DNA of 64,000 nucleotides from Bradyrhizobium sp. PSBB068. Lineage in GTDB: Bacteria; Pseudomonadota; Alphaproteobacteria; Rhizobiales; Xanthobacteraceae. Positions 45,959 through 55,977 of the stretch are shown one piece after another. The notes under the pieces are model-generated. The model was not told where the DNA came from. It saw nothing but the letters and a program-made list of their open reading frames with translations, and did not search any database. Every line of letters starts with the position of its first letter. Within the stretch, counting starts at the first letter, position 1. Position numbers and translations under genes: made by a program. Location of the stretch: positions 7,388,001 through 7,452,000 of the forward strand of contig CP069300.1 of assembly GCA_016839165.1 (NCBI GenBank), read 5' to 3'.

Positions 45959-47194
45959 ATGGGTGGTACGGAACGAAGCTTCGGTGGACTGACGAGGTTT
46001 CTGGTATCGGCGGGATTGGCGGTGGCGGGAGTTTCAGCGGCTCATGCGCAGGCGGGGCCGCCCGGGCCTCCTGCCGTTGGCGTGTTCGAGGCGGTGAAGC
46101 GGCCGGTCACCGAAACCAACGAGTTCCTGGGACGTATCGAGGCGCCCAACCGCGTCAACGTGGTGGCGCGCGTCACGGCGTTCCTGGACAAGCGAAACTT
46201 CGTCGAGGGCGCCGAGGTCAAGGCCGGCGACCTGCTGTATCAACTCGAGCGCGGCCCGTTCGAGGCCGACCTCGCATCGAAGAAGGCGCAGGTCGCCCAG
46301 TTGCAGGCGACGCTGGTCAACGCCAAGCTGACCACCGATCGCGCCAAGGCCCTGATGGGCGGTCCGGCCGGCCAGCAATCCAATGTCGATGCGGCGGTCG
46401 CCAACCAGCAGAGCCTCGAGGCGCAGGTGCAGGCCGCCCAGGCGCAGGTCGACCTGTCCCAGATCAATCTCGACTACACCGAGATCCATTCGCCGATCGA
46501 CGGCAGGATCGGACGCACCGCGGTCACCGAAGGTAACGTCGTGACGCCGAGCTCGGGAACCCTGACCACCATCGTCAGCCAGGATCCGATGTATGTCACC
46601 TTTCCCGTGTCGGTGCGCGAGTCACTCGATCTGCGCGAACGCTATGTGACCCGCGGCGGCTTCAAGGCCGTCGTCATCCGGCTGCGCCTGCCGGACGGCC
46701 GGCTCTACGAGCAGACCGGCGAATTGAATTTCGTCAACAACACGATCGCACAGAACACCGACACCATCTCCTTGCGCGGCACCATCCCGAATCCATCGAC
46801 CTATACCTCGGCCGCAACAGGCGGCTCGCTCCGCGAGCTCACCGACAATGAGTTCGTGACCGTCCTGCTGGAAGGCGTGCAGCCGGTCGAGGTGCTGGCG
46901 ATCCCGCGCTCAGCGGTGCTGTCTGACCAGCAGGGCGAGTATGTCTATGTCGTCGGCGCGGAGAACAAGGCCGAGCAGAAGCGGATCCAACTCGGGCAAT
47001 CGACCTCGACGATCGCGGCGGTGACAAGCGGCATCGCGCTTGGCGACAAGGTCATCGTCGAGGGGTTGCAGAAGGTCAAGCCGGGCGAGGTGGTCGCGCC
47101 GGGGCCGGCCAGCGCGCTGATCCAGTCGAGCATGAAGGTTTCCGCCGATGGCGGCGCCGGCAGCGCGCCGAAATCGACGGGTAGCAACCCATGA
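45959..47194 (+). CDS. RND efflux periplasmic adaptor (membrane fusion protein)
   Basis: A 411-residue adaptor starting at the ATG at 45959. The signal-like N-terminus ([16 protein letters not shown]) is followed by the lipoyl-barrel-hairpin architecture. The biotinyl-lipoyl part is [28 protein letters not shown] coiled-coil hairpin follows ([26 protein letters not shown]...[32 protein letters not shown]), then beta-barrel segments to residue 390. It bridges the RND pump to an outer-membrane channel, which is not encoded here. The stop overlaps the next start as ATGA. No regulator gene is adjacent. Confidence 0.95.
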   Translation: MGGTERSFGGLTRFLVSAGLAVAGVSAAHAQAGPPGPPAVGVFEAVKRPVTETNEFLGRIEAPNRVNVVARVTAFLDKRNFVEGAEVKAGDLLYQLERGPFEADLASKKAQVAQLQATLVNAKLTTDRAKALMGGPAGQQSNVDAAVANQQSLEAQVQAAQAQVDLSQINLDYTEIHSPIDGRIGRTAVTEGNVVTPSSGTLTTIVSQDPMYVTFPVSVRESLDLRERYVTRGGFKAVVIRLRLPDGRLYEQTGELNFVNNTIAQNTDTISLRGTIPNPSTYTSAATGGSLRELTDNEFVTVLLEGVQPVEVLAIPRSAVLSDQQGEYVYVVGAENKAEQKRIQLGQSTSTIAAVTSGIALGDKVIVEGLQKVKPGEVVAPGPASALIQSSMKVSADGGAGSAPKSTGSNP

Positions 47195-50100
47195 TTTCCG
47201 CTGTCTTCGTCGATCGTCCGCGGCTTGCGATCGTCATCGCGTTCGTGATCACGATCGCCGGCGCGCTGGCGCTGATGCAGATTCCGGTCGCCCAGTTCCC
47301 GGACATCGTGCCGCCGCAGGTCACGGTCTCGGCCGTGTTCCCCGGCGCGTCGGCCGAGGTGGTCGAATCCAGCGTCGCCCAGCCGCTGGAGGCGCAGGTC
47401 GTCGGCGTCGACAAGATGCTCTACATGAAGTCGACCAGCGGCAATGACGGCAGCTATACGCTGACGGTCTCGTTCGCGCTCGGCACCGATCCCGACATCA
47501 ACACCGTCAACGTCAACAACCGCGTGCAGAGCGCGCTCGCGCAATTGCCGACCGAGGTGCAGGCACAGGGCCTCACCGTGCAGAAGAAGTCCTCGGCCGT
47601 GCTGCAGTTCATCGTGCTGTACAGCAAGAGCGCCGAGCAGGATCCGCTGTTCATCACCAACTACGCCATCATCAACGTGCTGGACGCGATCTCGCGCACG
47701 CCTGGCGTCGGGCAGGCCTCGCTGTTCGCCAAGCTGAACTATTCGATGCGGATCTGGTTCGACACCCAGCGCCTGACCAGCCTCAATCTGGCGCCGTCGG
47801 ACGTGATCGCCGCGATCCGTGCCCAGAGCGTGCAGGCGCCGGTCGGCCGCATCGGCGCGCGTCCGATCAGCAACGACCAGCAGTTCCAGTTCAACGTGCA
47901 GACCCAGGGCCGCCTGACGACTTCCAAGCAGTTCGGCGACATCGTGCTGCGGGCCAATCCGGACGGATCGGTGCTGCGGATCAGGGACGTCGCCCGCGTC
48001 GAGATCGGCGCGCAGAACATGGATTCGGAGTCGCGGATCGACGGCAATCCCGGCGTGCCGATGGGCATCTATCTCGCACCCGGCGCCAATGCGGTGACGA
48101 CGGCCAAGGCCGTGCAGGCGACGCTTGCGAAATTGTCGGAGCGGTTTCCGCCGGGCCTGACCTACCTCGTGCAGTACGACTCCACGACCTTCGTCTCCGA
48201 CACGATCAAGGAGGTGATGAAGACGCTCGGCGAGGCCTTCGTGCTCGTCGTGATCGTGGTGTTCCTGTTCCTCGGCAATCTGCGCGCCACGGTGATCCCG
48301 GCGGTCGCGGTTCCGGTCAGCCTGATCGGCGCCTTCGCGGTGCTGCTGGCGCTCGGCTATTCCGCCAACACGGTCTCGCTATTGGCGATGGTGCTGGCGA
48401 TCGGCATCGTGGTCGACGACGCCATCGTCGTGGTCGAGAACGTCGAACGCGTCATGGAGGAGGAGCCGGAGCTGTCGCCGGCCGACGCCACCAAGAAGGC
48501 GATGACGCAGATCACCGCGCCGATCATCGCGATCTCGCTGGTGCTGCTCTCGGTGTTCGTTCCGATCGCGTTCATCCCCGGCATTTCCGGCACGCTATTC
48601 CGCCAGTTCGCGGTGACGATCAGCGCCGCGATGGTGATCTCGGCGCTGAACGCGCTGACATTGTCGCCGGCGCTGTGCGCGGTGTTCCTGCGCCACACCG
48701 GGCCGCGCCGCGGCATCATGGGACGGGTGCTCGGCAGCATCGACTGGGTCCGCGACCGCTACGCCGGCGTGGTGCAGCGGCTGGTCCGCGTCGCGGTGTT
48801 GTCGTTGGTCGCGGTGCTGGTGTTTGCCGGCGCGGTGTTCGGCGTGTCGAAGATCACGCCGACCGGCTTCCTGCCCGAGGAGGACCAGGGCGCGTTCTTC
48901 ATCGCGGTGCAATTGCCCGACGGCGCCTCGGTGGCGCGCACCAGCGAGGCGACCAAGCAGGTCGAAGCGTTGTTGAAGAAGAACCCGGCGGTCGATCACG
49001 TGCTGTCGATTATCGGCTTCTCGTTGCTCGACGGCGCCAGCGAGCCGAACTCCGCGTTCATGGTGGCGCGGATGAAGGCGTTCGCCGACCGCAAGGCCGT
49101 CACGGATTCGGTGCAGGCCGCGATCGGACAGACTTTCGTCGGCGGAACGCAGATCCGTCAGGCCTCGGTGCTGCCGTTCAATCTGCCGCCGATCATCGGG
49201 CTCTCGACTTCGGGCGGCTTCGAATATCAGCTCGAGGCGCTGGAGGGACAGGACCCGGCTTCGCTCAGCAGCGTGATGGGCGGGTTGATCGGCGCGGCCA
49301 ACCGCAATCCGAATCTCACCCGCGTGTTCTCGACCTTCACCGCGACCAATCCATCTGTCTATCTCGATATCGATCGCGCCAAGGCGCAGGCGCTCGGCCT
49401 CAACATGGCCGACGTCTTCACTGCGCTGCAGGCCACGCTCGGCGGTATCTACGTCAACAATTTCAACCTGTTCGGCCGCACCTGGCAGGTCAACGTGCAG
49501 GGCGATGCGTCCGACCGCCGCGACATTCCCGACATCTGGCAGATCTATGTGCGCAATACCGGCGGCGAGATGGTGCCGATCCGCTCGATCGCAAGCTTGC
49601 GGATCGTCACCGGTCCGCAGGTGATCACGCGCTACAACAATTATCGCTCGGTCACGGTGAACGGCAGCCCCGCGGCAGGCGTGTCGTCAGGCACCGCGAT
49701 CGCGACGATGGCCGACCTCTCGAAGACGACGTTGCCGGCCGGCTACTCGTATGAATGGACCGGCACCGCCTATCAGGAGCAGGCGGCTTCCGGCCAGACC
49801 GGCATCATCCTGGCGCTCGCGGTGCTGTTTGCCTATCTGTTCCTGGTGGCGCTGTATGAGAGCTGGACGATCCCGATTCCCGTGCTGCTGTCGGTGACGG
49901 TCGGCGTGTTCGGCTCCTATCTCGCGATCAAGCTCGCTGGCCTCAACCTGGATCTCTACGGCCAGATCGGGCTTGTGGTGCTGATCGCGCTCGCCGCCAA
50001 GAACGGCATCCTGATCGTCGAGTTCGCCAAGGAGCAGCGCGAGGCCGGCAGGCCGATCGCGGAGGCCGCGACGATAGGTGCGCAAATGCGCTTCCGCGCG

Positions 50101-50337
50101 GTGATGATGACTTCGATCGCCTTCATCCTCGGCCTGGTGCCGCTGGTGGTCGCGACGGGTGCTGCGGAAATCAGCCGCCGTGCGGTCGGCACCGCAGTGT
50201 TCGGCGGCATGCTGGCCGCCAGCTCGATCGGCATCTTCCTGGTGCCGATGCTGTTCGTCACTTTCCAGAGTTGGCGCGAAGGCGTGAAGAACCGCTTCGG
50301 CCGACGGAGCAAGGCGGAACAACCGGCGTCGCACTAA
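47191..50337 (+). CDS. RND multidrug efflux permease, HAE1 type
   Basis: A 1048-residue inner-membrane pump of AcrB/MexB length, twelve transmembrane helices with two large periplasmic loops. TM4 carries the proton-relay DD ([23 protein letters not shown]), and TM10-11 has the Lys ([24 protein letters not shown]). [28 protein letters not shown] is the pore-domain signature, and [16 protein letters not shown] part of the drug-binding region. The final helices and basic tail end at [14 protein letters not shown]. It uses the proton gradient to expel drugs or toxic compounds with the adaptor encoded just upstream. Confidence 0.98.
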   Translation: MISAVFVDRPRLAIVIAFVITIAGALALMQIPVAQFPDIVPPQVTVSAVFPGASAEVVESSVAQPLEAQVVGVDKMLYMKSTSGNDGSYTLTVSFALGTDPDINTVNVNNRVQSALAQLPTEVQAQGLTVQKKSSAVLQFIVLYSKSAEQDPLFITNYAIINVLDAISRTPGVGQASLFAKLNYSMRIWFDTQRLTSLNLAPSDVIAAIRAQSVQAPVGRIGARPISNDQQFQFNVQTQGRLTTSKQFGDIVLRANPDGSVLRIRDVARVEIGAQNMDSESRIDGNPGVPMGIYLAPGANAVTTAKAVQATLAKLSERFPPGLTYLVQYDSTTFVSDTIKEVMKTLGEAFVLVVIVVFLFLGNLRATVIPAVAVPVSLIGAFAVLLALGYSANTVSLLAMVLAIGIVVDDAIVVVENVERVMEEEPELSPADATKKAMTQITAPIIAISLVLLSVFVPIAFIPGISGTLFRQFAVTISAAMVISALNALTLSPALCAVFLRHTGPRRGIMGRVLGSIDWVRDRYAGVVQRLVRVAVLSLVAVLVFAGAVFGVSKITPTGFLPEEDQGAFFIAVQLPDGASVARTSEATKQVEALLKKNPAVDHVLSIIGFSLLDGASEPNSAFMVARMKAFADRKAVTDSVQAAIGQTFVGGTQIRQASVLPFNLPPIIGLSTSGGFEYQLEALEGQDPASLSSVMGGLIGAANRNPNLTRVFSTFTATNPSVYLDIDRAKAQALGLNMADVFTALQATLGGIYVNNFNLFGRTWQVNVQGDASDRRDIPDIWQIYVRNTGGEMVPIRSIASLRIVTGPQVITRYNNYRSVTVNGSPAAGVSSGTAIATMADLSKTTLPAGYSYEWTGTAYQEQAASGQTGIILALAVLFAYLFLVALYESWTIPIPVLLSVTVGVFGSYLAIKLAGLNLDLYGQIGLVVLIALAAKNGILIVEFAKEQREAGRPIAEAATIGAQMRFRAVMMTSIAFILGLVPLVVATGAAEISRRAVGTAVFGGMLAASSIGIFLVPMLFVTFQSWREGVKNRFGRRSKAEQPASH

Positions 50338-50417
50338 GCTCCAGCCTAATCCAATCGCGCATTAGCGGGGTCCGCGAGGCGGCGCTATACTGTCCGCCTC
50401 ATCGATGGAGTTCCGGA

Positions 50418-50900
50418 TTGAGCGTTGCCTTCACCAAGGAAGAAAGTGCCGAGACCGCGTCCGAGACGCTGTTGCCAGACCGCCCCATTTCGCCGCATCC
50501 CAATCTGGTGACGGAGGCAGGACGGAAAGCGCTGGAACGTCAGCTCCAGCAGGCGCGCGCGGCCTATGAGGCCGCGCAGCAACTGGACGACGTCAACGAA
50601 CGGCGGCGGCAATCGGCGGTTCCGCTGCGCGACGCGCGCTATCTCACCGAGCGGCTCCGCACTGCGCAGGTCGTCGCAGATCCTGCATCGACCGAAACCG
50701 TTGCCTTCGGCAGCACGGTGACCTTCAGCCGCGCCGACGGCCGCGTGCAGACCTACCGGATTGTCGGTGAGGACGAGGCTGATCCCAAGGCGGGCTCGAT
50801 CTCGTTCGTCTCGCCGGTGGCAAGGTCGCTGATGGGCAAAGCCGTGGGCGACGTCGCGGGCTCAGGCGAGCAGGAACTCGAGATCGTCGCAATCGCCTAA
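50418..50900 (+). CDS. GreA/GreB family transcription elongation factor, TTG start
   Basis: A 160-residue protein starting at TTG 50418. GGAG (50407-50410) lies 7 nt upstream, and the ORF extension above TTG looks like noise. The N-terminal coiled-coil LVTEAGRKALERQLQQARAAYEAAQQLDDVNERRRQSAVPLRDARYLTERLR is shorter in its acidic tip than GreA. The C-terminal FKBP-like domain (TVAFGSTVTFSRADGRVQTYRIVGEDEADPKAGSISFVSPVARSLMGKAVGD) is complete. It may be a GreB- or Rnk-like factor. Without the tip acids it may not stimulate transcript cleavage. It stands alone. Confidence 0.85.
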   Translation: MSVAFTKEESAETASETLLPDRPISPHPNLVTEAGRKALERQLQQARAAYEAAQQLDDVNERRRQSAVPLRDARYLTERLRTAQVVADPASTETVAFGSTVTFSRADGRVQTYRIVGEDEADPKAGSISFVSPVARSLMGKAVGDVAGSGEQELEIVAIA

Positions 50901-51014
50901 AGCGGGATGGGATCAGGTTGAGCTGGAACGGCGTCGGAAGTTCACCTCTCCCAAGGGAGAGGTGAATCGTGTTCGTGGCCAAACCGATTCAACCTAACGT
51001 CATCCCGATCTAGC
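50901..51014. repeat. Intergenic inverted repeat with TTCACCTCTCCC hairpin
   Basis: The outer AGCGGGATGGGATCAGGTTG and its partner at the right end (AACCTAACGTCATCCCG) flank a perfect inner hairpin TTCACCTCTCCC / GGGAGAGGTGAA at 50941-50966. It lies between convergent genes and can end transcription from both sides. The long nested palindrome resembles other Bradyrhizobium intergenic elements. Confidence 0.7.
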
Positions 51015-51030
51015 GGATTGCAGATTTCTG

Positions 51031-51669
51031 TCACGACGCCGACAGCGCAAGCCGCTCGATGGTCTGGATATGCCGCGCCAGAAGGCTGCAGGCCTGCTCG
51101 ATGTTGCGGGCGCGCAGCGCCTGCAAGATCACGCGATGATCCTGGCTCGGCCGTGGCCGCCAGCCGGCATTGCGTGCCATCGCGAACACCAGTCGCGAAT
51201 TCGCCAGCTGCAAGCCGTCGAGGCTGGCGAGCAGCCGCGGCATCGCGCAGGGCGCCACCAGCGCGTGGTGGAAGTCGCGATTGGCCAACTCGAATTCCTC
51301 GACCGTCTCGGCATTGTCGCCTTCGATCACGGCGACCTCGATCCGCGCCAGGAGGGCCGAGGTGAATTTCGGCGCCGCATTGCGCAGCGCGACCACCTCG
51401 AGCGCAGCGCGCATCTCGGCGATCTCCTTCACCGATTTGGTGTCGAGCGGCGCGACCCGCACGCCGCGGCGGGGGACCGCGACGACGAGATGCTGCGCCT
51501 CCAACTGCCGGAAGGCCTCGCGCACCGGGACGTGGCTGGAATGGAATTCCCGCGCGACATGGTCCTGCCGGAGCGGGGCATCGGGCGGCAGCGCGCCGCT
51601 GATGATGCCCTCAGCGAGCACCTCGGCAATGCGCCCGGCGGTCGTCGTGTTCTCGCCTTCGTCCATCAT
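51031..51669 (-). CDS. bioR: GntR family regulator with FCD domain, likely BioR
   Basis: A 212-residue protein with an N-terminal GntR wHTH (EVLAEGIISGALPPDAPLRQDHVAREFHSSHVPVREAFRQLEAQHLVVAVPRRGVRVAPLD) and a C-terminal helical FCD domain with conserved D/H residues (NRDFHHALVAPC...HRVILQALRARNIEQACSLLARHIQ). It is divergent from bioBFDA with GATTATCTATSAT motifs at both starts. This is the genetic layout of alphaproteobacterial BioR, the repressor of biotin synthesis. I give the name by context and motif; it is a strong inference, not a proof. Confidence 0.85.
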   Translation of the reverse strand: MMDEGENTTTAGRIAEVLAEGIISGALPPDAPLRQDHVAREFHSSHVPVREAFRQLEAQHLVVAVPRRGVRVAPLDTKSVKEIAEMRAALEVVALRNAAPKFTSALLARIEVAVIEGDNAETVEEFELANRDFHHALVAPCAMPRLLASLDGLQLANSRLVFAMARNAGWRPRPSQDHRVILQALRARNIEQACSLLARHIQTIERLALSAS

Positions 51670-51683
51670 AGATTATCTATCAT
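51665..51683. promoter_or_regulatory. BioR-type box at the bioR start
   Basis: ATCATAGATTATCTATCAT is an almost perfect palindrome (one mismatch) that covers the bioR ATG (51667-51669). It contains GATTATCTATCAT, the same 13-mer as the boxes before bioB. It would allow BioR to shut off its own gene. Confidence 0.75.
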
Positions 51684-51735
51684 AAAAACGAGTGCACTGC
51701 CACACGGCCTCAGCTAGCATCATTCCAAGAGAGTG

Positions 51736-51766
51736 ATCATAGATAATCTTATTGATTATCTATGAT
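51736..51766. promoter_or_regulatory. Paired BioR-type boxes upstream of bioB
   Basis: ATCATAGATAAT (51736-51747) and ATTATCTATGAT (51755-51766) form a perfect inverted repeat around a 7-nt spacer. Each half includes the known alphaproteobacterial BioR-site core TTATCTAT. They lie 27-57 bp upstream of the bioB ATG, across its presumed promoter. Confidence 0.8.
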
Positions 51767-51792
51767 GTATCACAAACGAGAAGGCAAGCCCG

Positions 51793-52788
51793 ATGGTTGA
51801 TGTCGTTGAGATCGAACGGACCGACAGCCGCAACAGCGCTCCGCCCCGCAAGACCTGGGAGCGGGCGGAGGCCGAGGCACTCTATAATCTGCCGTTCGCG
51901 GACCTGATGTTCCAGGCCCAGGGCGTCCACCGCGCCAACTTCAATCCGAACCACGTCGAGACCGCGAGCCTGCTCAGCATCAAGACCGGCGGCTGTCCGG
52001 AAGATTGCGGCTACTGCTCCCAGAGCGCGCATTACGACACCGGCCTGAAGGCGACCCGGCTGATGCCGCGGGACGAGGTGGTCGCGGTGGCGCAGCGCGC
52101 CAAGGATGCCGGCGCTACCCGCTTCTGCATGGCCGCGGCCTGGCGCAGTCCCAAGGACCGCGATCTCGATCAGGTCTGCGACATGGTCAGCGCGGTGAAG
52201 GGCCTCGGCATGGAGACCTGCGTCACGCTCGGCATGCTGACGCCGAAGCAGGCCGAGCGCCTCTCCGAGGCGGGTCTCGATTTCTACAACCACAATGTCG
52301 ATACCTCGCCGGAGTTCTACGACAAGATCATCACCACCCGCACCTTGCAGGACCGCATCGATACGCTGGCGCATGTGCGCGACGCCGGCATCAAGGTCTG
52401 CTGCGGCGGCATCATCGGCATGGGCGAGCAGGTCGATGACCGGCTCGGCATGCTGATGCTGCTCGCGAATCTTCCCAGCCATCCGGACAGCGTGCCGATC
52501 AACCTGTGGAACGAGGTTAAGGGCGTGCCGGTCAATGACACCGCCGAGCGCCCCGATCCGATCGGACTGGTGCGGCTGGTCGCAACCGCGCGGATCATGA
52601 TGCCGCAGAGTGTGGTGCGGCTGTCGGCCGGTCGGCAATACATGACCGATGAACTGCAGGCGATGTGCTTCCTGGCCGGCGCGAACTCGATCTTCATCGG
52701 CGACGTGCTGCTGACCACCAAGAACCCGCAGCGCGACCGCGACGCCGACCTGCTGGATCGGCTCGGCATCACCTCCCGCCTCGCCTGA
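51793..52788 (+). CDS. bioB: Biotin synthase
   Basis: A 331-residue radical SAM enzyme inserting sulfur into dethiobiotin. The 4Fe-4S CxxxCxxC is Cys68, Cys72 and Cys75 in [40 protein letters not shown] and the ending [12 protein letters not shown] are typical BioB motifs. The ATG is 26 bp from the BioR-type box pair. It is the first gene of bioBFDA, 66 bp before bioF. Biotin production here uses the pathway branch that starts from pimeloyl-ACP or -CoA made elsewhere. Confidence 0.97.
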   Translation: MVDVVEIERTDSRNSAPPRKTWERAEAEALYNLPFADLMFQAQGVHRANFNPNHVETASLLSIKTGGCPEDCGYCSQSAHYDTGLKATRLMPRDEVVAVAQRAKDAGATRFCMAAAWRSPKDRDLDQVCDMVSAVKGLGMETCVTLGMLTPKQAERLSEAGLDFYNHNVDTSPEFYDKIITTRTLQDRIDTLAHVRDAGIKVCCGGIIGMGEQVDDRLGMLMLLANLPSHPDSVPINLWNEVKGVPVNDTAERPDPIGLVRLVATARIMMPQSVVRLSAGRQYMTDELQAMCFLAGANSIFIGDVLLTTKNPQRDRDADLLDRLGITSRLA

Positions 52789-52854
52789 TCGCAATCTTCC
52801 GCGAGCGCGCGGCCCAAGTCCGCGCGCGACCAACCTTGCATCCGAGAGAGAAGC

Positions 52855-54009
52855 ATGAGCGCAATCCATGCGGCCAACGCCGCTGATTACGCCGCGGCCT
52901 TGCACGCCCTGAGCAAGGACGATCGGCTGCGCGGCCTCAAGCCGCGCGCGGGCATCGATTTCGTCTCCAACGACTATCTGGCGCTCGCAAACGCGCCGCG
53001 CATCAAGCAGGCGGTCGCGGCAGCGCTCGAGGCCGGCACGCCGGTCGGCGCCGGCGGCTCGCGGCTTTTGCGCGGCAATTGCGAGGAGCACGAACGGCTG
53101 GAGACTGAAGCCGCCGCGTTCTTCCGTGTCGAGACCGCGCTGTTTTTCGGCGGCGGCTATGTCGCCAATTTCGCGGTGCTGACGACGCTCCCGCAGCGCG
53201 GTGATCTGCTGGTGCTCGACGCCCTGGTGCATGCCAGCATTCACGAGGGCGCGCGGGCCGGCCGGGCCGAATTCAGGTTCAGCGCGCACAATGATCCGCA
53301 ATCGGTCGAGGATACCATTCGCGGCTGGCGCGCCGAGGGTGGAACGGGCCGGGTCTGGATCGTGATCGAGAGTGTCTACAGCATGGATGGCGACATCGCC
53401 CCGCTCGACGAGCTCATCGCCATCGCGGATCGGCACGATGCGTTCCTGATGGTGGACGAGGCGCACGGCACCGGCGTCTATGGCGAGCAGGGGCGTGGGC
53501 TCACGGCCCCCTATGAAGGGCGCGATAACCTCGTGATCGTCCATACCTGCGGCAAGGCGCTGGGCGCCGCGGGCGCGCTGGTCACGGCCCCGACCGTGCT
53601 GCGCGACTTCATGGTCAATCGCTGCCGCCCGTTCATCTTCGCCACCGCGCCATCGCCGTTGACGGCGGTTGCCGTGCGCGAGGCGCTGCTGATCCTGCAA
53701 CAGGAGCCCGAGCGCCAGCAGCGCCTGGCAAAGCTGGTTGCGTTCACGCATCGCGAGCTCGACCTGCGCGGCTGGCGCAGCCCGTCGCGCTCGCAGATCG
53801 TGCCCTATATCGTCGGCGACAATGCGCGCGCGATGCAGCTTGCCTCAGCATTGCAGGCCCGCGGCTTTGACGTCAGGGGCATCCGGCCGCCGACCGTGCC
53901 GGCGGGCACCGCGCGGTTGCGGATCGCGCTGACCCTCAATGTCGACGAGGACGACGTGCGGGCGCTGCTCGATGCGCTTGTCGCGGAGACCAACGGATGG
54001 CCGCAATGA
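52855..54009 (+). CDS. bioF: 8-amino-7-oxononanoate synthase
   Basis: A 384-residue PLP alpha-oxoamine synthase that condenses pimeloyl thioester with alanine. Lysine of the Schiff base is in [13 protein letters not shown]. Upstream motifs are DYLALAN and [19 protein letters not shown] at the N-terminus and [39 protein letters not shown] in the core. GAGAGAAGC precedes the ATG. The stop overlaps the ATG of bioD as ATGA. Confidence 0.96.
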   Translation: MSAIHAANAADYAAALHALSKDDRLRGLKPRAGIDFVSNDYLALANAPRIKQAVAAALEAGTPVGAGGSRLLRGNCEEHERLETEAAAFFRVETALFFGGGYVANFAVLTTLPQRGDLLVLDALVHASIHEGARAGRAEFRFSAHNDPQSVEDTIRGWRAEGGTGRVWIVIESVYSMDGDIAPLDELIAIADRHDAFLMVDEAHGTGVYGEQGRGLTAPYEGRDNLVIVHTCGKALGAAGALVTAPTVLRDFMVNRCRPFIFATAPSPLTAVAVREALLILQQEPERQQRLAKLVAFTHRELDLRGWRSPSRSQIVPYIVGDNARAMQLASALQARGFDVRGIRPPTVPAGTARLRIALTLNVDEDDVRALLDALVAETNGWPQ

Positions 54010-54638
54010 GCAATGGGATCGTGGTGACCGGAACCGATACCGGGATCGGAAAGACCATCTTCTCGGCAGGTCTCTCCGGCTTCCTCGGCGCGAGCTACTG
54101 GAAGCCGGTTCAGTCGGGGCTCGACGAGGAGACCGATGCACAGCTGGTTGCGCGGCTTGGCGGCATCCCGGCCGATCGCATCGTGCCGGAACGCTACCGG
54201 CTTCGCACGCCGGCGTCGCCACATCAGGCCGCGGCGATCGACGGGGTGCGCATTGATCCCGCCGCACTCGACGTGCCGACATCAGGAGATCGGCCGCTCG
54301 TGATCGAGGGCGCCGGCGGGCTGATGGTGCCGCTGAACGACGACACGCTCTATATCGACATGTTCGAGCGCTGGCAGCTGCCGGTCGTGCTCTGCGCCCG
54401 GACGGCGCTCGGCACCATCAATCATTCGCTGCTGTCGGTCGAGGCGCTGCGCAAGCGCCGGATCGACATCCTCGGGATCGCCTTCATCGGCGAGAGCAAT
54501 CCCGAAAGCGAGCGCGCCATCTGCGCGTTCGGGCAGGTGCGCCGGCTGGGCCGGTTGCCGTTGCTGTCGCCGCTCACGGCGGACACGCTGCAAGCGGCAT
54601 TCAGGGATTCATTCCGGCGCGAAGATTTCAATCCATGA
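54006..54638 (+). CDS. bioD: Dethiobiotin synthetase
   Basis: A 210-residue enzyme that carboxylates 7,8-diaminopelargonate with CO2 and ATP. The P-loop GTDTGIGKT is at residues 9-17, and the substrate-binding YWKPVQSG segment follows. [15 protein letters not shown] is the conserved Mg2+/nucleotide loop. I start at ATG 54006 for the ATGA overlap with bioF. An ATG three codons upstream would also work. Its stop overlaps the bioA start. Confidence 0.95.
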   Translation: MSNGIVVTGTDTGIGKTIFSAGLSGFLGASYWKPVQSGLDEETDAQLVARLGGIPADRIVPERYRLRTPASPHQAAAIDGVRIDPAALDVPTSGDRPLVIEGAGGLMVPLNDDTLYIDMFERWQLPVVLCARTALGTINHSLLSVEALRKRRIDILGIAFIGESNPESERAICAFGQVRRLGRLPLLSPLTADTLQAAFRDSFRREDFNP

Positions 54639-55897
54639 TGCCCGCACGCAAATCACCGATCTGGCACCCGTTCACGCAGCATGCGCTGCATGGCGAGATG
54701 ACGTGGATCGTGCGCAGCGAGGGCGCCTATCTCTACACCGCGGATGATCGCCGCATCATCGATGCGATCGCGTCCTGGTGGGTGGTGACCCATGGCCATT
54801 GCCATCCGCATATCGTGCGCGCGATCCAGGAGCAGGCGGAACAGCTCAATCAGATCATCTTTGCCGGCCACACCCACGATCCGGCCGAAACCGTTGCGGC
54901 GCAGCTCCTGAAGCTCGCGCCCGATGGCCTCGACTACGTGTTCTTCTCAGACTCCGGCTCGACCAGCGTCGAAGTGGCGCTGAAGATGGCGCTCGGCTAT
55001 TGGCACAATATCGGCGTGCCGCGCACGCGGATCATCGTCATGGAGCACTCCTACCATGGCGACACCGTGGGGACGATGTCGGTCGGCGCGCGGGGCGTCT
55101 TCAACAAGGCTTACGAGCCGCTGCTGTTCGACGTCGCGTCGATCCCGTTTCCGGCGGCTGGCTGCGAGCAGGCCACGCTAGATGCCCTCGAGGCGGCATG
55201 CAGGGAGCAAACTGCGGCAGCGTTCATCGTCGAGCCGCTGATCCTCGGCGCCGGCGGGATGCTGATGTATCCCGCTTGGGTGCTCAAGGAAATGAAGCGC
55301 ATCTGCGAGGTCTTCGGCGTGCTGTTCATCGCCGATGAGGTGATGACCGGCTGGGGCCGCACCGGCACCTTGTTCGCATGCGAGCAGGCCGATGTCAGGC
55401 CGGATATTGCCTGCTACTCCAAGGGGCTGACCGGCGGATCATTGCCGCTCGCGGTGACGTTGTGCGGTGCCGAGATCTACGACGCGCATTATTCCAGCGA
55501 CCGTTCGCGAACCTTCTTCCATTCCAGTTCCTATACGGCGAATCCGGTCGCCTGCGCCGCCGCCAGGGCGAATCTCGAGCTCTGGCAACACGGCGCGGAC
55601 GCGCGCGTCGCCTCGCTCGCCGCGATGCAGGAGCGGATGCTTGCGTCCTTCCATGCCGACACGCGGTTTGAAAACGTCCGCCGCACCGGGACCATCACCG
55701 CACTCGACCTGAAGGCCAGCGATGCCGGTTATCTCGCCGGCATCGGCCCAAAACTCCAGGCCTTCTTCGAACGGCGAAACCTGCTGCTACGGCCGCTCGG
55801 CAACACGATCTACCTGATGCCACCCTACTGCGTCACGGAAGCGGATCTCGCGGAGATCTACGCCGCGATCAGCGATGCCGCGGATGAACTGACCTGA
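54635..55897 (+). CDS. bioA: Adenosylmethionine-8-amino-7-oxononanoate aminotransferase
   Basis: A 420-residue class III aminotransferase that uses SAM as amino donor to make 7,8-diaminopelargonate. The PLP lysine is in [18 protein letters not shown], the Asp partner in [18 protein letters not shown]-terminal [12 protein letters not shown] and [17 protein letters not shown] are BioA-specific. It is the last gene of bioBFDA in the window, coupled to bioD (ATGA). No bioZ, bioC or bioH follows; the pimeloyl source is not encoded here. Confidence 0.97.
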   Translation: MMPARKSPIWHPFTQHALHGEMTWIVRSEGAYLYTADDRRIIDAIASWWVVTHGHCHPHIVRAIQEQAEQLNQIIFAGHTHDPAETVAAQLLKLAPDGLDYVFFSDSGSTSVEVALKMALGYWHNIGVPRTRIIVMEHSYHGDTVGTMSVGARGVFNKAYEPLLFDVASIPFPAAGCEQATLDALEAACREQTAAAFIVEPLILGAGGMLMYPAWVLKEMKRICEVFGVLFIADEVMTGWGRTGTLFACEQADVRPDIACYSKGLTGGSLPLAVTLCGAEIYDAHYSSDRSRTFFHSSSYTANPVACAAARANLELWQHGADARVASLAAMQERMLASFHADTRFENVRRTGTITALDLKASDAGYLAGIGPKLQAFFERRNLLLRPLGNTIYLMPPYCVTEADLAEIYAAISDAADELT

Positions 55898-55977
55898 GGG
55901 CGCACTTCGCGCCGCGCTGCTTCCGATGGTCTCTATCTCAAATCGGCGTGCCCTTGCGAGCACGCCGATGCACTGGA

